The position numbers and the translations under genes were made by a program. A stretch of DNA of 64,000 bases, from contig NC_013853.1 of assembly GCF_000027165.1 (NCBI RefSeq), forward strand, positions 1,488,001 to 1,552,000. The letters run 5' to 3'. Within the stretch, counting starts at the first letter, position 1, and every line of letters begins with the position of its first letter. The notes beneath the pieces were generated by a model, which did not search any database, was not told the DNA's origin, and saw only the letters and a list, made by a program, of their open reading frames with translations. The stretch comes from Streptococcus mitis B6. GTDB taxonomy: Bacteria > Bacillota > Bacilli > Lactobacillales > Streptococcaceae. Below, one piece after another: positions 54,144 through 63,969 of the stretch.

Positions 54144-54194
54144 ATTTTATAACAACGAGAGACTTCTCGGAAATTAAGAAAAAGGAGACACATC

Positions 54195-54743
54195 ATGTCT
54201 AAAAAAGTATTATTTATCGTCGGATCACTACGTCAAGGTTCTTTCAACCACCAAATGGCTCTCGAAGCTGAGAAAGCACTTGCTGGTAAAGCGGAAGTTA
54301 GCTACCTTGATTATTCAGCTATCCCTCTCTTCAGCCAAGATTTGGAAGTTCCAACACATCCAGCTGTAGCTGCTGCTCGTGAAGCAGTTCTCGCTGCGGA
54401 TGCTATCTGGATCTTCTCTCCAGTCTACAACTTCTCTATCCCTGGAACAGTGAAAAACTTGCTTGACTGGCTATCTCGTGCCCTTGACTTGTCTGATACA
54501 CGTGGCGCTTCTGCCCTTCAAGACAAGTTTGTCACCGTATCATCTGTAGCTAATGCCGGTCACAATCAACTCTTCGCTATCTATAAAGACCTCTTGCCAT
54601 TTATCCGTACACAAGTCGTTGGTGACTTCACTGCTGCACGTGTCAATGACTCTGCCTGGACAGACGGAAAATTGGTTCTCGAAAAAACAGCCCTAAACTC
54701 ACTTGAAAAACAAGCTCAAGATTTGGTAGCCGCAGTTCAGTAA
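54195..54743 (+). CDS. NADPH-dependent FMN reductase / flavodoxin-like quinone reductase
   Basis: This 182-residue cytoplasmic flavoprotein has the FMN phosphate loop FIVGSLRQGSFNHQMALEAE and FMN-contact SPVYNFSIPGTVKNLLDWLS. It reduces FMN or quinones with NADPH. The physiological substrate is unknown. SD AAAGGAG lies before the ATG. It is a single gene with its own promoter and terminator, convergent with pclA. Codon use is markedly optimal (many GCT, GTT, CTT), which suggests high expression. Confidence 0.9.
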   Translation: MSKKVLFIVGSLRQGSFNHQMALEAEKALAGKAEVSYLDYSAIPLFSQDLEVPTHPAVAAAREAVLAADAIWIFSPVYNFSIPGTVKNLLDWLSRALDLSDTRGASALQDKFVTVSSVANAGHNQLFAIYKDLLPFIRTQVVGDFTAARVNDSAWTDGKLVLEKTALNSLEKQAQDLVAAVQ

Positions 54744-54778
54744 AAAATAGATAGTTTAAAAAGTCTAAATCAATGATC

Positions 54779-54802
54779 GTCACCTAACAGGGTGGCTTTT
54801 TT
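54779..54802 (+). terminator. Terminator of the FMN reductase gene
   Basis: CACC-TAACAG-GGTG is followed by GCTTTTTTAG. The stem is short but has a good U-tract. Confidence 0.55.
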
Positions 54803-54841
54803 AGACTCAATCAAGATCTTCAGACAAACATCAGTCAACCA

Positions 54842-54873
54842 AAAAACCTTGAGCGTTACCACTCAAGGTTTTT
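54842..54873. terminator. Bidirectional terminator between the FMN reductase gene and pclA
   Basis: AAAAACCTTGAG-...-CTCAAGGTTTTT has a 12-base stem with A/U on both flanks. It lies about 100 bases after the pclA stop. Confidence 0.8.
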
Positions 54874-54975
54874 AGCAGTCTTTCCATCATGGAAAATCGT
54901 TCTAAGAATATTCTTTCATTCCAGATCTATCACTTATCATCTTCTTTCGAGAAATTAATGACTGCTTTTTGCTGA

Positions 54976-57900
54976 TTAATCTTCTTTTCTTCGACCTACA
55001 TATAGGCTCAATAGAATACCGCTACCTAAAAGAACAGAGATATAATCAGATTGGCTTCCAGTTTCTGGTAATTTGTCCCCATGGTTTTCTTTAACTGTAG
55101 TTGATACTACTGGGTTAGCATTTACTGGAGTTGCTGGTTGAGCCGGTGTTGGTACTACTGGTTGTTCTGGAACCGCTGGTACTGGTTTAACCGGTACTTC
55201 TGGTGTTGGAACAACTGGAGTTGGTTGTACTGGCACTTCTGGTGTCGGTACATTTGGTGTTGGTTGCGCTGGCACAGGTTTAACCGGTACTTCTGGTATC
55301 GGCACATTTGGTGTTGGTTGCGCTGGTACTGTTGGAATATCTAATCTTGGTACCTCTGGCACTTCAGGCATTCCTGGTACTCCACTATTGAATTCTGGTA
55401 ATTCGTGAACTTCTGGCATTCCTGGCACACCACCGTTGAATTCTGGCAATTCATGAACTGGTGGTTCTGGCATTGCAAATTTAGGTCCTTCTGGCATATT
55501 AGGTGTTGGAGGAACTGGTTTGTCATTTGATGGTGTTACTGGTTTGTCTTGGCATCCACATTTACCATCTTTGCCGTCTTTACCGTCACGTCCATCACGT
55601 CCGTCTTTACCGTCTTTAACAACTGTTTTTGTCACAGTTCCGTCAGAATTGATGATTGTGATTGTATGACTACCATCACCATTATCTTCAACAGAAACTT
55701 TTGGTGATTTACCATCTTTACCGTCTTTAATCACCATTTCTGTCTTACTTCCATCCGGATTAGTAATTGTAACAACGTGAGTTCCATCGTTATTATTTTT
55801 AACAGTTACAGTTGGTGAAACGCCATCTTTACCATCCTTGATAATAGATTTGTATTCACGGCCATCAGAATCAACGATTGTTAAGGTGTGAGTTCCATCT
55901 CCGTTATCAACGATGTTCGCTTTTGGTGATTTACCATCAAAGATTGTAGTAGTAGTTTCTTTACCATCAGCACCTGTCACTTTAATAGTGTGTGAACCGT
56001 TGTTGTTATCAATCACTTCAAGTTTTGGTTCTTTACCATCACGAACTGTCGTTGTTGTAGTTGTACCGTCTGAGTTCACAACTGTGATAGTGTGAGTTCC
56101 ATCACCGTTATCCACAACCTTAGCAGTTGGTGATTTACCGTCACGAACTGTGGTTTCAGAAACAGTACCGTTACCATTTTCTACACGAATTGTGTAAGTA
56201 CCATCATGGTTGTCAGTAACAGTTGCTACTGGTGATTTACCATCTTTAATGATTGTTTCAGTAGTTGTTCCATCACCATTTAGAACTGAAATCTTATGAG
56301 TTCCATTTTGTTCGTCAGTTATTGTAACTTTTGGTGATTTACCATCACGAACTGTCGTTTCAGTTGTCACACCTTCTGGATTTGTAATAACGATTGTATG
56401 ACTTCCGTCCCCATTATCACGAACAGATGCAGTTGGAGTACGTCCGTCAACACCGTCACGTCCATTTTTCACAACAAATTCATTCTTAGTTCCGTCTGGG
56501 TTAGTGATTGTTACTGTATGACTTCCATCTGGATTTTCAGTAGTTGTTGCTGTTGCAGCTTTACCATCTTTACCATCTTTGATGATTGCGTTGGTAACAT
56601 TGCCGTCTCCATCCGTAACTTTAACAGTATGAGTTCCATCTCCGTTATCCGTTACTTCAACTTTTGGAGTCTTACCGTCTTTACCATTCTTAACAACAGT
56701 TTCTTTAGTTGTTCCATCTGGATTTGTTACAGTAATTGTGTGACTTCCATCTGGATTTTCTGTTGTAGTGATATTGGCAGTTTTACCGTCTTTACCATCT
56801 TTAACTTTAGTTGTTGATTCAGAACCATCAGGATTTCTAACAGTAATAGAGTGTGTTCCATCTCCATTGTCCGTTACATTTACAACTGGTGATTTACCAT
56901 CTGCTCCATTAGCTCCATTAGCTCCGTTTTCACCTTTATCACCTTTTTCGCCCTTTTCACCGGCTACTCCTTGAGGTCCACGGATATTACCAATCTTGTT
57001 CCAAGAACCATTTTCTTTCTTGTAAACATCACCTGTATTGGCGTCGATATAAGTATCACCGTCTTTACCATCATTAGCAGTTGGTGCAGTTGCTCCACTT
57101 AGTAATTCAGCACCGTTACGTCCATTTGTACCAGAAGCTCCATCTGTACCATTACGTCCATTTGTACCATTCAAGATATCACTTGTACCAATTAATTCAT
57201 CCACACCTGGATCGTATTTACCGTTACCATTATTATCATAGTATGCTGTAATACGAGTACCATCTACTGGTTGTGAATCTGTAGTTGCTGGTTGTGAACC
57301 TGTAGTTGCTGGTTGTGAACCTGTTGCATCTGTAGTTGTTGGTTGTACTGTTTCTGATGACTCAGTTGCACTTCTATCTTCATCTGGTAATGCTCTTCTA
57401 TTTCTTGCACTTCTTGTTGATGTAGAAGGTTGTGGATTACTAGCTAATCCTGCACCTCTTCTTACTGCATCCACTAATGCATTTAAGTCAATATGTGGTG
57501 TACGTCCATCTCTACCATTTTTACCATCTTTCACAGTAAATGTTACTGGATCTTTTCCTGGTGTTGTGATAGTGACAAGAGTGCTTTGACCATCTTGACC
57601 ACGTTGGGTTGTGACTGTAGGAGTTTGTCCATCTTGACCTGTTGCACCAGTTTCTCCTTTTTCACCATCATGAACAAAGACTGTGGTTGGTTGTGAACCA
57701 TCATGGTTATCCACCGTGATTTCTACACCCTTATGACCTTCTTCATCCTTACGAACAGCTGTTACTGTTGGAGAGACACCGTCCACTCCGTCTTTAATAA
57801 CTGCTAGAGGTTTTTCTGGGTTCAATGGTTGACCTGGATGTGCTGGATCTTCTTGGTAAACTTTAGTTTCTTTACCATCTTTGACAGTAAGTAATGATTT

Positions 57901-60900
57901 ACCATCACGTCCGTCCGCACCTTTAGCACCATCTTTAATCATTTCTGAACCTAGAAGTTCATCAGTTCCTGATGTGTACTTACCATCATTGTTTTCATCA
58001 GTATAGAATGTCACAATTGTATGAGATGGATTGCCGTTTTGTCCTTCGACACGAAGTAAATCAACTTTTGGAGTTTTACCGTTTAGACCATTTTCTCCAT
58101 CCTTAACATTTACTGTAACTGGATCTTTACCTGGAACAGTGAATGTAATGTCAGTACTACGGCCATCTTTACCTGGAGTTACAGTTACTTCTGGAGTCTT
58201 ACCATCCTCTCCACGTTCACCTTTGTCACCCTTAGGTCCCTTGATGTTGCCTTCTTTATCCCAGTTGCCGTTATTCTTAACGAAGACGTCGCCTGTTTCT
58301 GTATTGACGTATTTATCGCCGTCTTTACCTTGGTTTGCTTCTGGGTTAACTTTGCCGTTCAATACGTCTTTACCGTCGCGTCCATCACGTCCGTCACGAC
58401 CTTCTGCGCCATCACGTCCATCACGACCTGGTAAACCTTGAGCTCCGTCTTGACCATCACGACCTTGAAGACCTTGGTCACCTTTGTCCCCTTTAGGTCC
58501 TTTGATGTTGCCTTCTTTATCCCAGTTGCCGTTATTCTTAACGAAGACGTCGCCTGTTTCTGTATTGACGTATTTATCGCCGTCTTTACCTTGATTTGCT
58601 TCTGGGTTAACTTTGCCGTTCAATACGTCTTTACCGTCGCGTCCATCACGTCCGTCACGACCTGCTGCGCCATCACGTCCATCACGTCCTGGTAAACCTT
58701 GTGCTCCGTCTTGACCATCACGACCTTGAAGACCTTGGTCACCTTTGTCACCCTTAGGTCCTTTGATGTTGCCTTCTTTATCCCAGTTACCGTTATTCTT
58801 AACGAAGACGTCGCCTGTTTCTGTATTAACGTATTTATCGCCGTCTTTACCTTGGTTTGCTTCTGGGTTAACTTTGCCGTTCAATACGTCTTTACCGTCG
58901 CGTCCATCACGTCCGTCACGACCTTCTGCGCCATCACGTCCATCACGACCTGGTAAACCTTGAGCTCCGTCTTGACCATCACGACCTTGAAGACCTTGGT
59001 CACCTTTGTCCCCTTTAGGTCCTTTGATGTTGCCTTCTTTATCCCAGTTGCCGTTATTCTTAACGAAGACGTCGCCTGTTTCTGTATTGACGTATTTATC
59101 GCCGTCTTTACCTTGATTTGCTTCTGGGTTAACTTTGCCGTTCAATACGTCTTTACCGTCGCGTCCATCACGTCCGTCACGACCTGCTGCGCCATCACGT
59201 CCATCACGTCCTGGTAAACCTTGTGCTCCGTCTTGACCATCACGACCTTGAAGACCTTGGTCACCTTTGTCACCCTTAGGTCCTTTGATGTTGCCTTCTT
59301 TATCCCAGTTACCGTTATTCTTAACGAAGACGTCGCCTGTTTCTGTATTAACGTATTTATCGCCGTCTTTACCTTGGTTTGCTTCTGGGTTAACTTTGCC
59401 GTTCAATACGTCTTTACCGTCGCGTCCATCACGTCCGTCGCGACCTGCTGCACCATCACGTCCATCGCGTCCTGGTAAACCTTGTGCTCCATCCGCACCT
59501 TTAGGTCCTTGTGCACCTTCTGCACCTTTGTCCCCTTTAGGTCCCTTGATGTTGCCTTCTTTATCCCAGTTACCGTTATTCTTAACGAAGACGTCGCCTG
59601 TTTCTGTATTAACGTATTTATCGCCGTCTTTACCTTGGTTTGCTTCTGGGTTAACTTTGCCGTTCAATACGTCTTTACCGTCGCGTCCATCACGTCCGTC
59701 GCGACCTGCTGCACCATCACGTCCATCACGACCTGGTAAACCTTGTGCTCCGTCTTGACCATCACGACCTTGAAGACCTTGGTCACCTTTGTCCCCTTTA
59801 GGTCCCTTGATGTTGCCTTCTTTATCCCAGTTGCCGTTATTCTTAACGAAGACATCACCTGTTTCTGTATTAACGTATTTATCGCCGTCTTTACCTTGAT
59901 TTGCTTCTGGGTTAACTTTGCCGTCCAATACGTCTTTACCGTCGCGTCCATCACGTCCGTCACGACCTGCTGCGCCATCACGTCCATCACGTCCTGGTAA
60001 ACCTTGTGCTCCGTCTTGACCATCACGACCTTGAAGACCTTGTTCACCTTTATCACCTTTGTCACCTTTAGGTCCTTGTGGTCCTTGCGGTCCTGCAACT
60101 CCATCTTCACCTTTTAGTCCTTGTGGTCCACGAATGTTACCAATCTTATCCCAAGTTCCGTTTTCTTTCTTATAAACATCACCTGTATTGGCATCGATAT
60201 AAGTGTCGCCATCTTTACCATCATTTGCTGTTGGTGCTTTAGTCCCACTTAATAATTCAGCACCATTACGACCATCTGTACCAGAAGCTCCATCTGTACC
60301 ATTACGTCCATTCGTACCATTCAAGATATCACTTGTACCAATTAATTCATCCACACCTGGATCGTATTTACCGTTACCATTATTATCATAGTAGGCTGTG
60401 ATACGAGTACCATCTACTGGTTGTGATGCTGGTGCTGTAGCTGGGTCGTCTGCTAATGCTCTTCTTACTCTTCCACTTCTTCGATTATTAATTCTTACTG
60501 CAGCTTCTGCTAAGGCATTTAAGTCAATAGTTGGTGTGCGACCATCTCTACCATCTTTAATATTAGCTACAACAGGCTCTTCACCTGGAATTGTAAATGT
60601 AATGTCAGTACTATGACCATCTTTTCCACGAGCTGTAGTAATTACTGGTGTTTTACCATCACGTCCTGCTGCCCCTGTTTCACCACGTTCGCCTCGATCA
60701 CCTTTAGCACCTTGTGCTCCAGTGAGACCGCGTTCACCTTGGTCTCCTTTTTCACCTTTGGCACCATCTGCAATGACAACTTCTTTTAGCTTCTTATCAG
60801 AAGCATCTAATTCGTTGTTTCCATTTCTATCGTAATAGAAGATAACAGTTGTTGTTTTATCAGCTTCATTTCGTTGAGTCGCAACTAATGGACTTGCTCC

Positions 60901-63900
60901 ATCGAGACCATCTCTTACAACAGTATTTGTAACATTACCTCTACCGTCGTTAATAGTGATAGTGTGAGTACCATCTTCTTTATTATCTCTAACGGTTACG
61001 GTTGGAGTTACACCGTCACGACCTGCCTGACCTTGGTCCCCTTTTTCACCTTTGGCACCTTGCGCTCCAGTCAGACCACGTTCGCCTCGGTCTCCTTTTT
61101 CACCTTTGGCACCTTGCGCTCCAGTCAGACCACGTTCACCTTGGTCCCCTTTTTCACCTTTGGCACCTTGCGCTCCAGTTAAACCGCGTTCGCCTCGGTC
61201 TCCTTTTTCACCTTTAGCACCTTGCGCTCCAGTCAGACCACGTTCACCTTGGTCCCCTTTTTCACCTTTGGCTCCAGTGAGACCGCGTTCGCCTCGATCA
61301 CCTTTAGCACCTTGGGCTCCAGTTAGACCGCGTTCACCTTGGTCTCCTTTTTCACCTTTGGCACCATCTGCAATGACAACTTCTTTTAGCTTCTTATCAG
61401 AAGCATCTAATTCGTTGTTTCCATTTTTATCGTAATAGAAGATAACCGTTGTTGTTTTATCAGCTTCATTTCGTTGAGTCGCAACTAATGGACTTGCTCC
61501 ATCGAGACCATCTCTTACAACAGTATTTGTAACATTACCTCTACCGTCGTTAATAGTGATAGTGTGAGTACCATCTTCTTTATTATCTCTAACGGTTACG
61601 GTTGGAGTTACACCGTCACGACCTGCCTGACCTTGGTCTCCTTTTTCACCTTTAGCACCTTGCGCTCCAGTCAGACCGCGTTCACCTTGATCCCCTTTTT
61701 CACCTTTAGCACCTTGGGCTCCAGTTAGACCACGTTCACCTTGGTCACCTTTTTCACCTTTAGCACCTTGAGCTCCAGTCAGACCACGTTCGCCTCGGTC
61801 TCCTTTTTCACCTTTGGCACCTTGCGCTCCAGTCAGACCACGTTCACCTTGGTCCCCTTTTTCACCTTTGGCACCTTGCGCTCCAGTTAAACCGCGTTCG
61901 CCTCGGTCTCCTTTTTCACCTTTAGCACCTTGCGCTCCAGTCAGACCACGTTCACCTTGGTCACCTTTTTCACCTTTGGCTCCAGTGAGACCGCGTTCGC
62001 CTTGGTCACCTTTTTCACCTTTGGCACCTTGCGCTCCAGTTAAACCGCGTTCGCCTCGGTCTCCTTTTTCACCTTTAGCTCCTTGAGCTCCAGTTAAACC
62101 GCGTTCGCCTCGGTCTCCTTTTTCACCTTTGGCACCTTGCGCTCCAGTTAAACCGCGTTCGCCTTGGTCTCCTTTTTCACCTTTTGCTCCATCTTTAATA
62201 GCAATTTTTTGAACAAGTTCGTCTACACCTTCAGTATAAACACCGTTTCCATCGTTATCAAGATAGAAAGTGAGGTTATTTGTATCACCGACTTTATTTT
62301 GATCGACACGTGGTTTTACTGTATCGATTAGCTCTTTAGCCACACCAATTTGCATAATACGTGGCTTAGCTTCTTTAGTAACAGAATTACTAATTGGCAA
62401 TCCTAAAAGTGTTTCGTTACCAAATCGATGGACTTTATAGGTAATTTGACGTTGCCCTTTTTCACCTTCTCGAACTAATCTAGTTTGACCTTCTGGTAAC
62501 TTACTAGTTGGAAGATAGACAGTTTGGAAATCAATGTCTTCTGAAACAACCTTGTTATTAGATCCGCCATAAGGATTGGCATCCAAGTATAGTGGGTTTG
62601 CTCTATAATAATAGTTTGAGTTACTGTATGGGTCATTGCTAGTAGCGGCACCACCACCACCTTGGTCCACGTTAAAAGTAACTGGTTTCAAACGAACAGA
62701 CAAGTCACCATTTGGATTATTGATAGGCAAACTAAATCTGATTGTTTGTCTCTCACTCGTTGAAGTAGCAGAGGTCATACTGTATCCTGAGTGAGATACG
62801 AAGTTGGCACCCTGACTAACAGGTTTTGATTGTTCTCTTAATCTTGGAGTGGTGATAGTCGCATTTGAAGGATTTCCAAATCCATCCCCTTTATCCAAGA
62901 TAAAGTTATTATTAACAAATTCACCCGGGCCAGAATATTCAATTGTGAAATTCAATCGATTACCTTGACGTACTGTTGTTACATCATAATGAATGGAATT
63001 ACCACCACGTGAGTTCCCGTAGCCACGGAAACTATAACTACGACCACCTTGACTAATATCTGTAAATGCAACTGTATTTCCAGAACCTGAAACAATTGGG
63101 TTTGCTGGATTGCTAGAAGCTCTAAAACCACTTTGTCCTTTATCCAAGTCTTCCTTACGAATTGCTGGATTTTGGCGAGCATCAGAAAGACTCAAACCTG
63201 GTTTTAAGATTTCATTAGTAGATTTTGGAGCTGAAGTTGTTTCTACTTTGGCAGGTGCATTAGTTGCTAAAACGCTACTATCAACAGCTGAGCGATCAGT
63301 TGTTGTTGCAGCTGGTTTAGCTTCTTCTTTGGCTTCTACTGTGTCAACCTTCTTCACTACAGGCGTTTCTGATACTGTTCCTTTATCAGAGTTAGAACGA
63401 AGTTCTAGACCAATAATAGCCGATTGAATAGATGACTCTGCTGCTGATATTTCAGCTTCAGATGCATCTGCTTTTCCAAGCAAACCTTGACCAGCTTGGA
63501 TACTTGCTTGCAAGTTAGCAGCACTTTCTTCTGTATATAACTTGCTTTCTAATTTTTTAGCACGTGAAAGAGCTGTTAACAATTTTGACTTATCAACCGC
63601 ATCTTGATGACTTGCTTCTTCTTTTTTATCTTTTGCTTCTTCAACTTTTTCTGCTGGCGCTTTAGCTTCATCAGATTTAGCTGGAGTCGTTTCTACTGGG
63701 TTAGCAACAGTTGGAGCTGCATAAGTTGTTTCTTTTTTAGGTGTAGAAACTTCTGCTGGTTTAGTGGCTTCATCTACCTTATCAACAGAGACACTATTAG
63801 TTGCCTCAGGATGTTGTTCCTCTGCTTGTACTGATTGCGCATTGGCAGCAGTTCCCAAGACTAAGGCTGTCCCGAGCAAGACACTAGCAGCACCAAAGTG

Positions 63901-63969
63901 ATACTTACGAATAGAGTATCGTTGTTGCATGCTATACCAGTCAAATGATTTCTTATGTGAATGTTTCAT
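54976..63969 (-). CDS. pclA: LPxTG-anchored collagen-like surface protein PclA
   Basis: This 2997-residue protein matches pneumococcal PclA, a collagen-like adhesin linked to host-cell adherence and invasion. It has a YSIRK signal (RYSIRKYHFGAASVLLG, residues 18-34), a FIVAR-like helical region (about 120-190), a non-repetitive N-terminal domain to about 590, then alternating collagen-like G-x-y blocks and globular inserts. From about 1305 come seven 87-residue modules, then two more globular parts and about 17 repeats of 27-33 residues containing DGTHTITV. CGC at 2804-2806 ends the collagen region, followed by a proline-rich wall-spanning segment, LPETG (2967-2971), a hydrophobic helix and RRKED. 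Sortase A would link it to peptidoglycan. The SD AGGAG lies eight bases before the ATG. It is larger than the R6 protein I remember (about 2550 residues), which is consistent with repeat expansion. Confidence 0.92.
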   Translation of the reverse strand: MKHSHKKSFDWYSMQQRYSIRKYHFGAASVLLGTALVLGTAANAQSVQAEEQHPEATNSVSVDKVDEATKPAEVSTPKKETTYAAPTVANPVETTPAKSDEAKAPAEKVEEAKDKKEEASHQDAVDKSKLLTALSRAKKLESKLYTEESAANLQASIQAGQGLLGKADASEAEISAAESSIQSAIIGLELRSNSDKGTVSETPVVKKVDTVEAKEEAKPAATTTDRSAVDSSVLATNAPAKVETTSAPKSTNEILKPGLSLSDARQNPAIRKEDLDKGQSGFRASSNPANPIVSGSGNTVAFTDISQGGRSYSFRGYGNSRGGNSIHYDVTTVRQGNRLNFTIEYSGPGEFVNNNFILDKGDGFGNPSNATITTPRLREQSKPVSQGANFVSHSGYSMTSATSTSERQTIRFSLPINNPNGDLSVRLKPVTFNVDQGGGGAATSNDPYSNSNYYYRANPLYLDANPYGGSNNKVVSEDIDFQTVYLPTSKLPEGQTRLVREGEKGQRQITYKVHRFGNETLLGLPISNSVTKEAKPRIMQIGVAKELIDTVKPRVDQNKVGDTNNLTFYLDNDGNGVYTEGVDELVQKIAIKDGAKGEKGDQGERGLTGAQGAKGEKGDRGERGLTGAQGAKGEKGDRGERGLTGAQGAKGEKGDQGERGLTGAKGEKGDQGERGLTGAQGAKGEKGDRGERGLTGAQGAKGEKGDQGERGLTGAQGAKGEKGDRGERGLTGAQGAKGEKGDQGERGLTGAQGAKGEKGDQGERGLTGAQGAKGEKGDQGQAGRDGVTPTVTVRDNKEDGTHTITINDGRGNVTNTVVRDGLDGASPLVATQRNEADKTTTVIFYYDKNGNNELDASDKKLKEVVIADGAKGEKGDQGERGLTGAQGAKGDRGERGLTGAKGEKGDQGERGLTGAQGAKGEKGDRGERGLTGAQGAKGEKGDQGERGLTGAQGAKGEKGDRGERGLTGAQGAKGEKGDQGQAGRDGVTPTVTVRDNKEDGTHTITINDGRGNVTNTVVRDGLDGASPLVATQRNEADKTTTVIFYYDRNGNNELDASDKKLKEVVIADGAKGEKGDQGERGLTGAQGAKGDRGERGETGAAGRDGKTPVITTARGKDGHSTDITFTIPGEEPVVANIKDGRDGRTPTIDLNALAEAAVRINNRRSGRVRRALADDPATAPASQPVDGTRITAYYDNNGNGKYDPGVDELIGTSDILNGTNGRNGTDGASGTDGRNGAELLSGTKAPTANDGKDGDTYIDANTGDVYKKENGTWDKIGNIRGPQGLKGEDGVAGPQGPQGPKGDKGDKGEQGLQGRDGQDGAQGLPGRDGRDGAAGRDGRDGRDGKDVLDGKVNPEANQGKDGDKYVNTETGDVFVKNNGNWDKEGNIKGPKGDKGDQGLQGRDGQDGAQGLPGRDGRDGAAGRDGRDGRDGKDVLNGKVNPEANQGKDGDKYVNTETGDVFVKNNGNWDKEGNIKGPKGDKGAEGAQGPKGADGAQGLPGRDGRDGAAGRDGRDGRDGKDVLNGKVNPEANQGKDGDKYVNTETGDVFVKNNGNWDKEGNIKGPKGDKGDQGLQGRDGQDGAQGLPGRDGRDGAAGRDGRDGRDGKDVLNGKVNPEANQGKDGDKYVNTETGDVFVKNNGNWDKEGNIKGPKGDKGDQGLQGRDGQDGAQGLPGRDGRDGAEGRDGRDGRDGKDVLNGKVNPEANQGKDGDKYVNTETGDVFVKNNGNWDKEGNIKGPKGDKGDQGLQGRDGQDGAQGLPGRDGRDGAAGRDGRDGRDGKDVLNGKVNPEANQGKDGDKYVNTETGDVFVKNNGNWDKEGNIKGPKGDKGDQGLQGRDGQDGAQGLPGRDGRDGAEGRDGRDGRDGKDVLNGKVNPEANQGKDGDKYVNTETGDVFVKNNGNWDKEGNIKGPKGDKGERGEDGKTPEVTVTPGKDGRSTDITFTVPGKDPVTVNVKDGENGLNGKTPKVDLLRVEGQNGNPSHTIVTFYTDENNDGKYTSGTDELLGSEMIKDGAKGADGRDGKSLLTVKDGKETKVYQEDPAHPGQPLNPEKPLAVIKDGVDGVSPTVTAVRKDEEGHKGVEITVDNHDGSQPTTVFVHDGEKGETGATGQDGQTPTVTTQRGQDGQSTLVTITTPGKDPVTFTVKDGKNGRDGRTPHIDLNALVDAVRRGAGLASNPQPSTSTRSARNRRALPDEDRSATESSETVQPTTTDATGSQPATTGSQPATTDSQPVDGTRITAYYDNNGNGKYDPGVDELIGTSDILNGTNGRNGTDGASGTNGRNGAELLSGATAPTANDGKDGDTYIDANTGDVYKKENGSWNKIGNIRGPQGVAGEKGEKGDKGENGANGANGADGKSPVVNVTDNGDGTHSITVRNPDGSESTTKVKDGKDGKTANITTTENPDGSHTITVTNPDGTTKETVVKNGKDGKTPKVEVTDNGDGTHTVKVTDGDGNVTNAIIKDGKDGKAATATTTENPDGSHTVTITNPDGTKNEFVVKNGRDGVDGRTPTASVRDNGDGSHTIVITNPEGVTTETTVRDGKSPKVTITDEQNGTHKISVLNGDGTTTETIIKDGKSPVATVTDNHDGTYTIRVENGNGTVSETTVRDGKSPTAKVVDNGDGTHTITVVNSDGTTTTTTVRDGKEPKLEVIDNNNGSHTIKVTGADGKETTTTIFDGKSPKANIVDNGDGTHTLTIVDSDGREYKSIIKDGKDGVSPTVTVKNNNDGTHVVTITNPDGSKTEMVIKDGKDGKSPKVSVEDNGDGSHTITIINSDGTVTKTVVKDGKDGRDGRDGKDGKDGKCGCQDKPVTPSNDKPVPPTPNMPEGPKFAMPEPPVHELPEFNGGVPGMPEVHELPEFNSGVPGMPEVPEVPRLDIPTVPAQPTPNVPIPEVPVKPVPAQPTPNVPTPEVPVQPTPVVPTPEVPVKPVPAVPEQPVVPTPAQPATPVNANPVVSTTVKENHGDKLPETGSQSDYISVLLGSGILLSLYVGRRKED
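55590..56960 (-). repeat. Tandem 27-33-residue beta-type repeats of PclA
   Basis: About 17 degenerate repeats share the pattern SPxVTVxDNGDGTHTITV and N(P/S)DGTxTETxVKDGK. They are diverged at DNA level, unlike the upstream repeats. They separate the last collagen-like stretch from the globular domain. Confidence 0.85.
58213..60045 (-). repeat. Seven near-identical 261-bp repeats in pclA
   Basis: The period is exactly 261 bases (87 codons), visible from the recurring TTCAATACGTCTTTACCGTC at 58356 and then every 261 bases. Each unit encodes a collagen-like part and a short globular insert with YVNTETGDVFVKNNGNWD. One unit has a variant collagen part (GAEGAQGPKGADGAQG). Confidence 0.92.
60755..61035 (-). 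repeat. Duplicated globular insert of PclA, copy 2
   Basis: It is nearly identical to 61355-61635 and encodes TPTVTVRDNKEDGTHTITIN through a FYYDRNGNNELDASDKKLKE segment. It differs by one conservative change (Arg versus Lys) at protein level. Confidence 0.88.
61355..61635 (-). repeat. Duplicated globular insert of PclA, copy 1
   Basis: The partner of the repeat at 60755-61035, about 600 bases upstream in the gene. The near-identity suggests recent duplication or gene conversion. Confidence 0.88.
61636..62195 (-). repeat. 54-bp repeats encoding the first collagen block of PclA
   Basis: About ten units of 18 residues (GAKGEKGDRGERGLTGAQ) with Gln/Arg variation. Some units are 15 residues long, lacking AQG. 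Every third residue is Gly, with no prolines and many Lys-Glu/Lys-Asp pairs that would stabilise a bacterial triple helix. Confidence 0.9.

Noticed and set aside
58213-60045. Regularly spaced repeats that could suggest a CRISPR array.
   Set aside because: The period is 261 bp, the whole unit is coding, and there are no short repeats with unique spacers. No cas genes are present in the window.
59664-60110. Minus-strand alternative frame within pclA (Lys/Val-rich).
   Set aside because: It is a frame-shifted reading of the same 261-bp repeats, without its own start signal.
55138-63834. Many long plus-strand open frames opposite pclA.
   Set aside because: They repeat with the 54-bp and 261-bp periods, encode low-complexity protein and lack SDs. 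They are antisense shadows of the collagen repeats.
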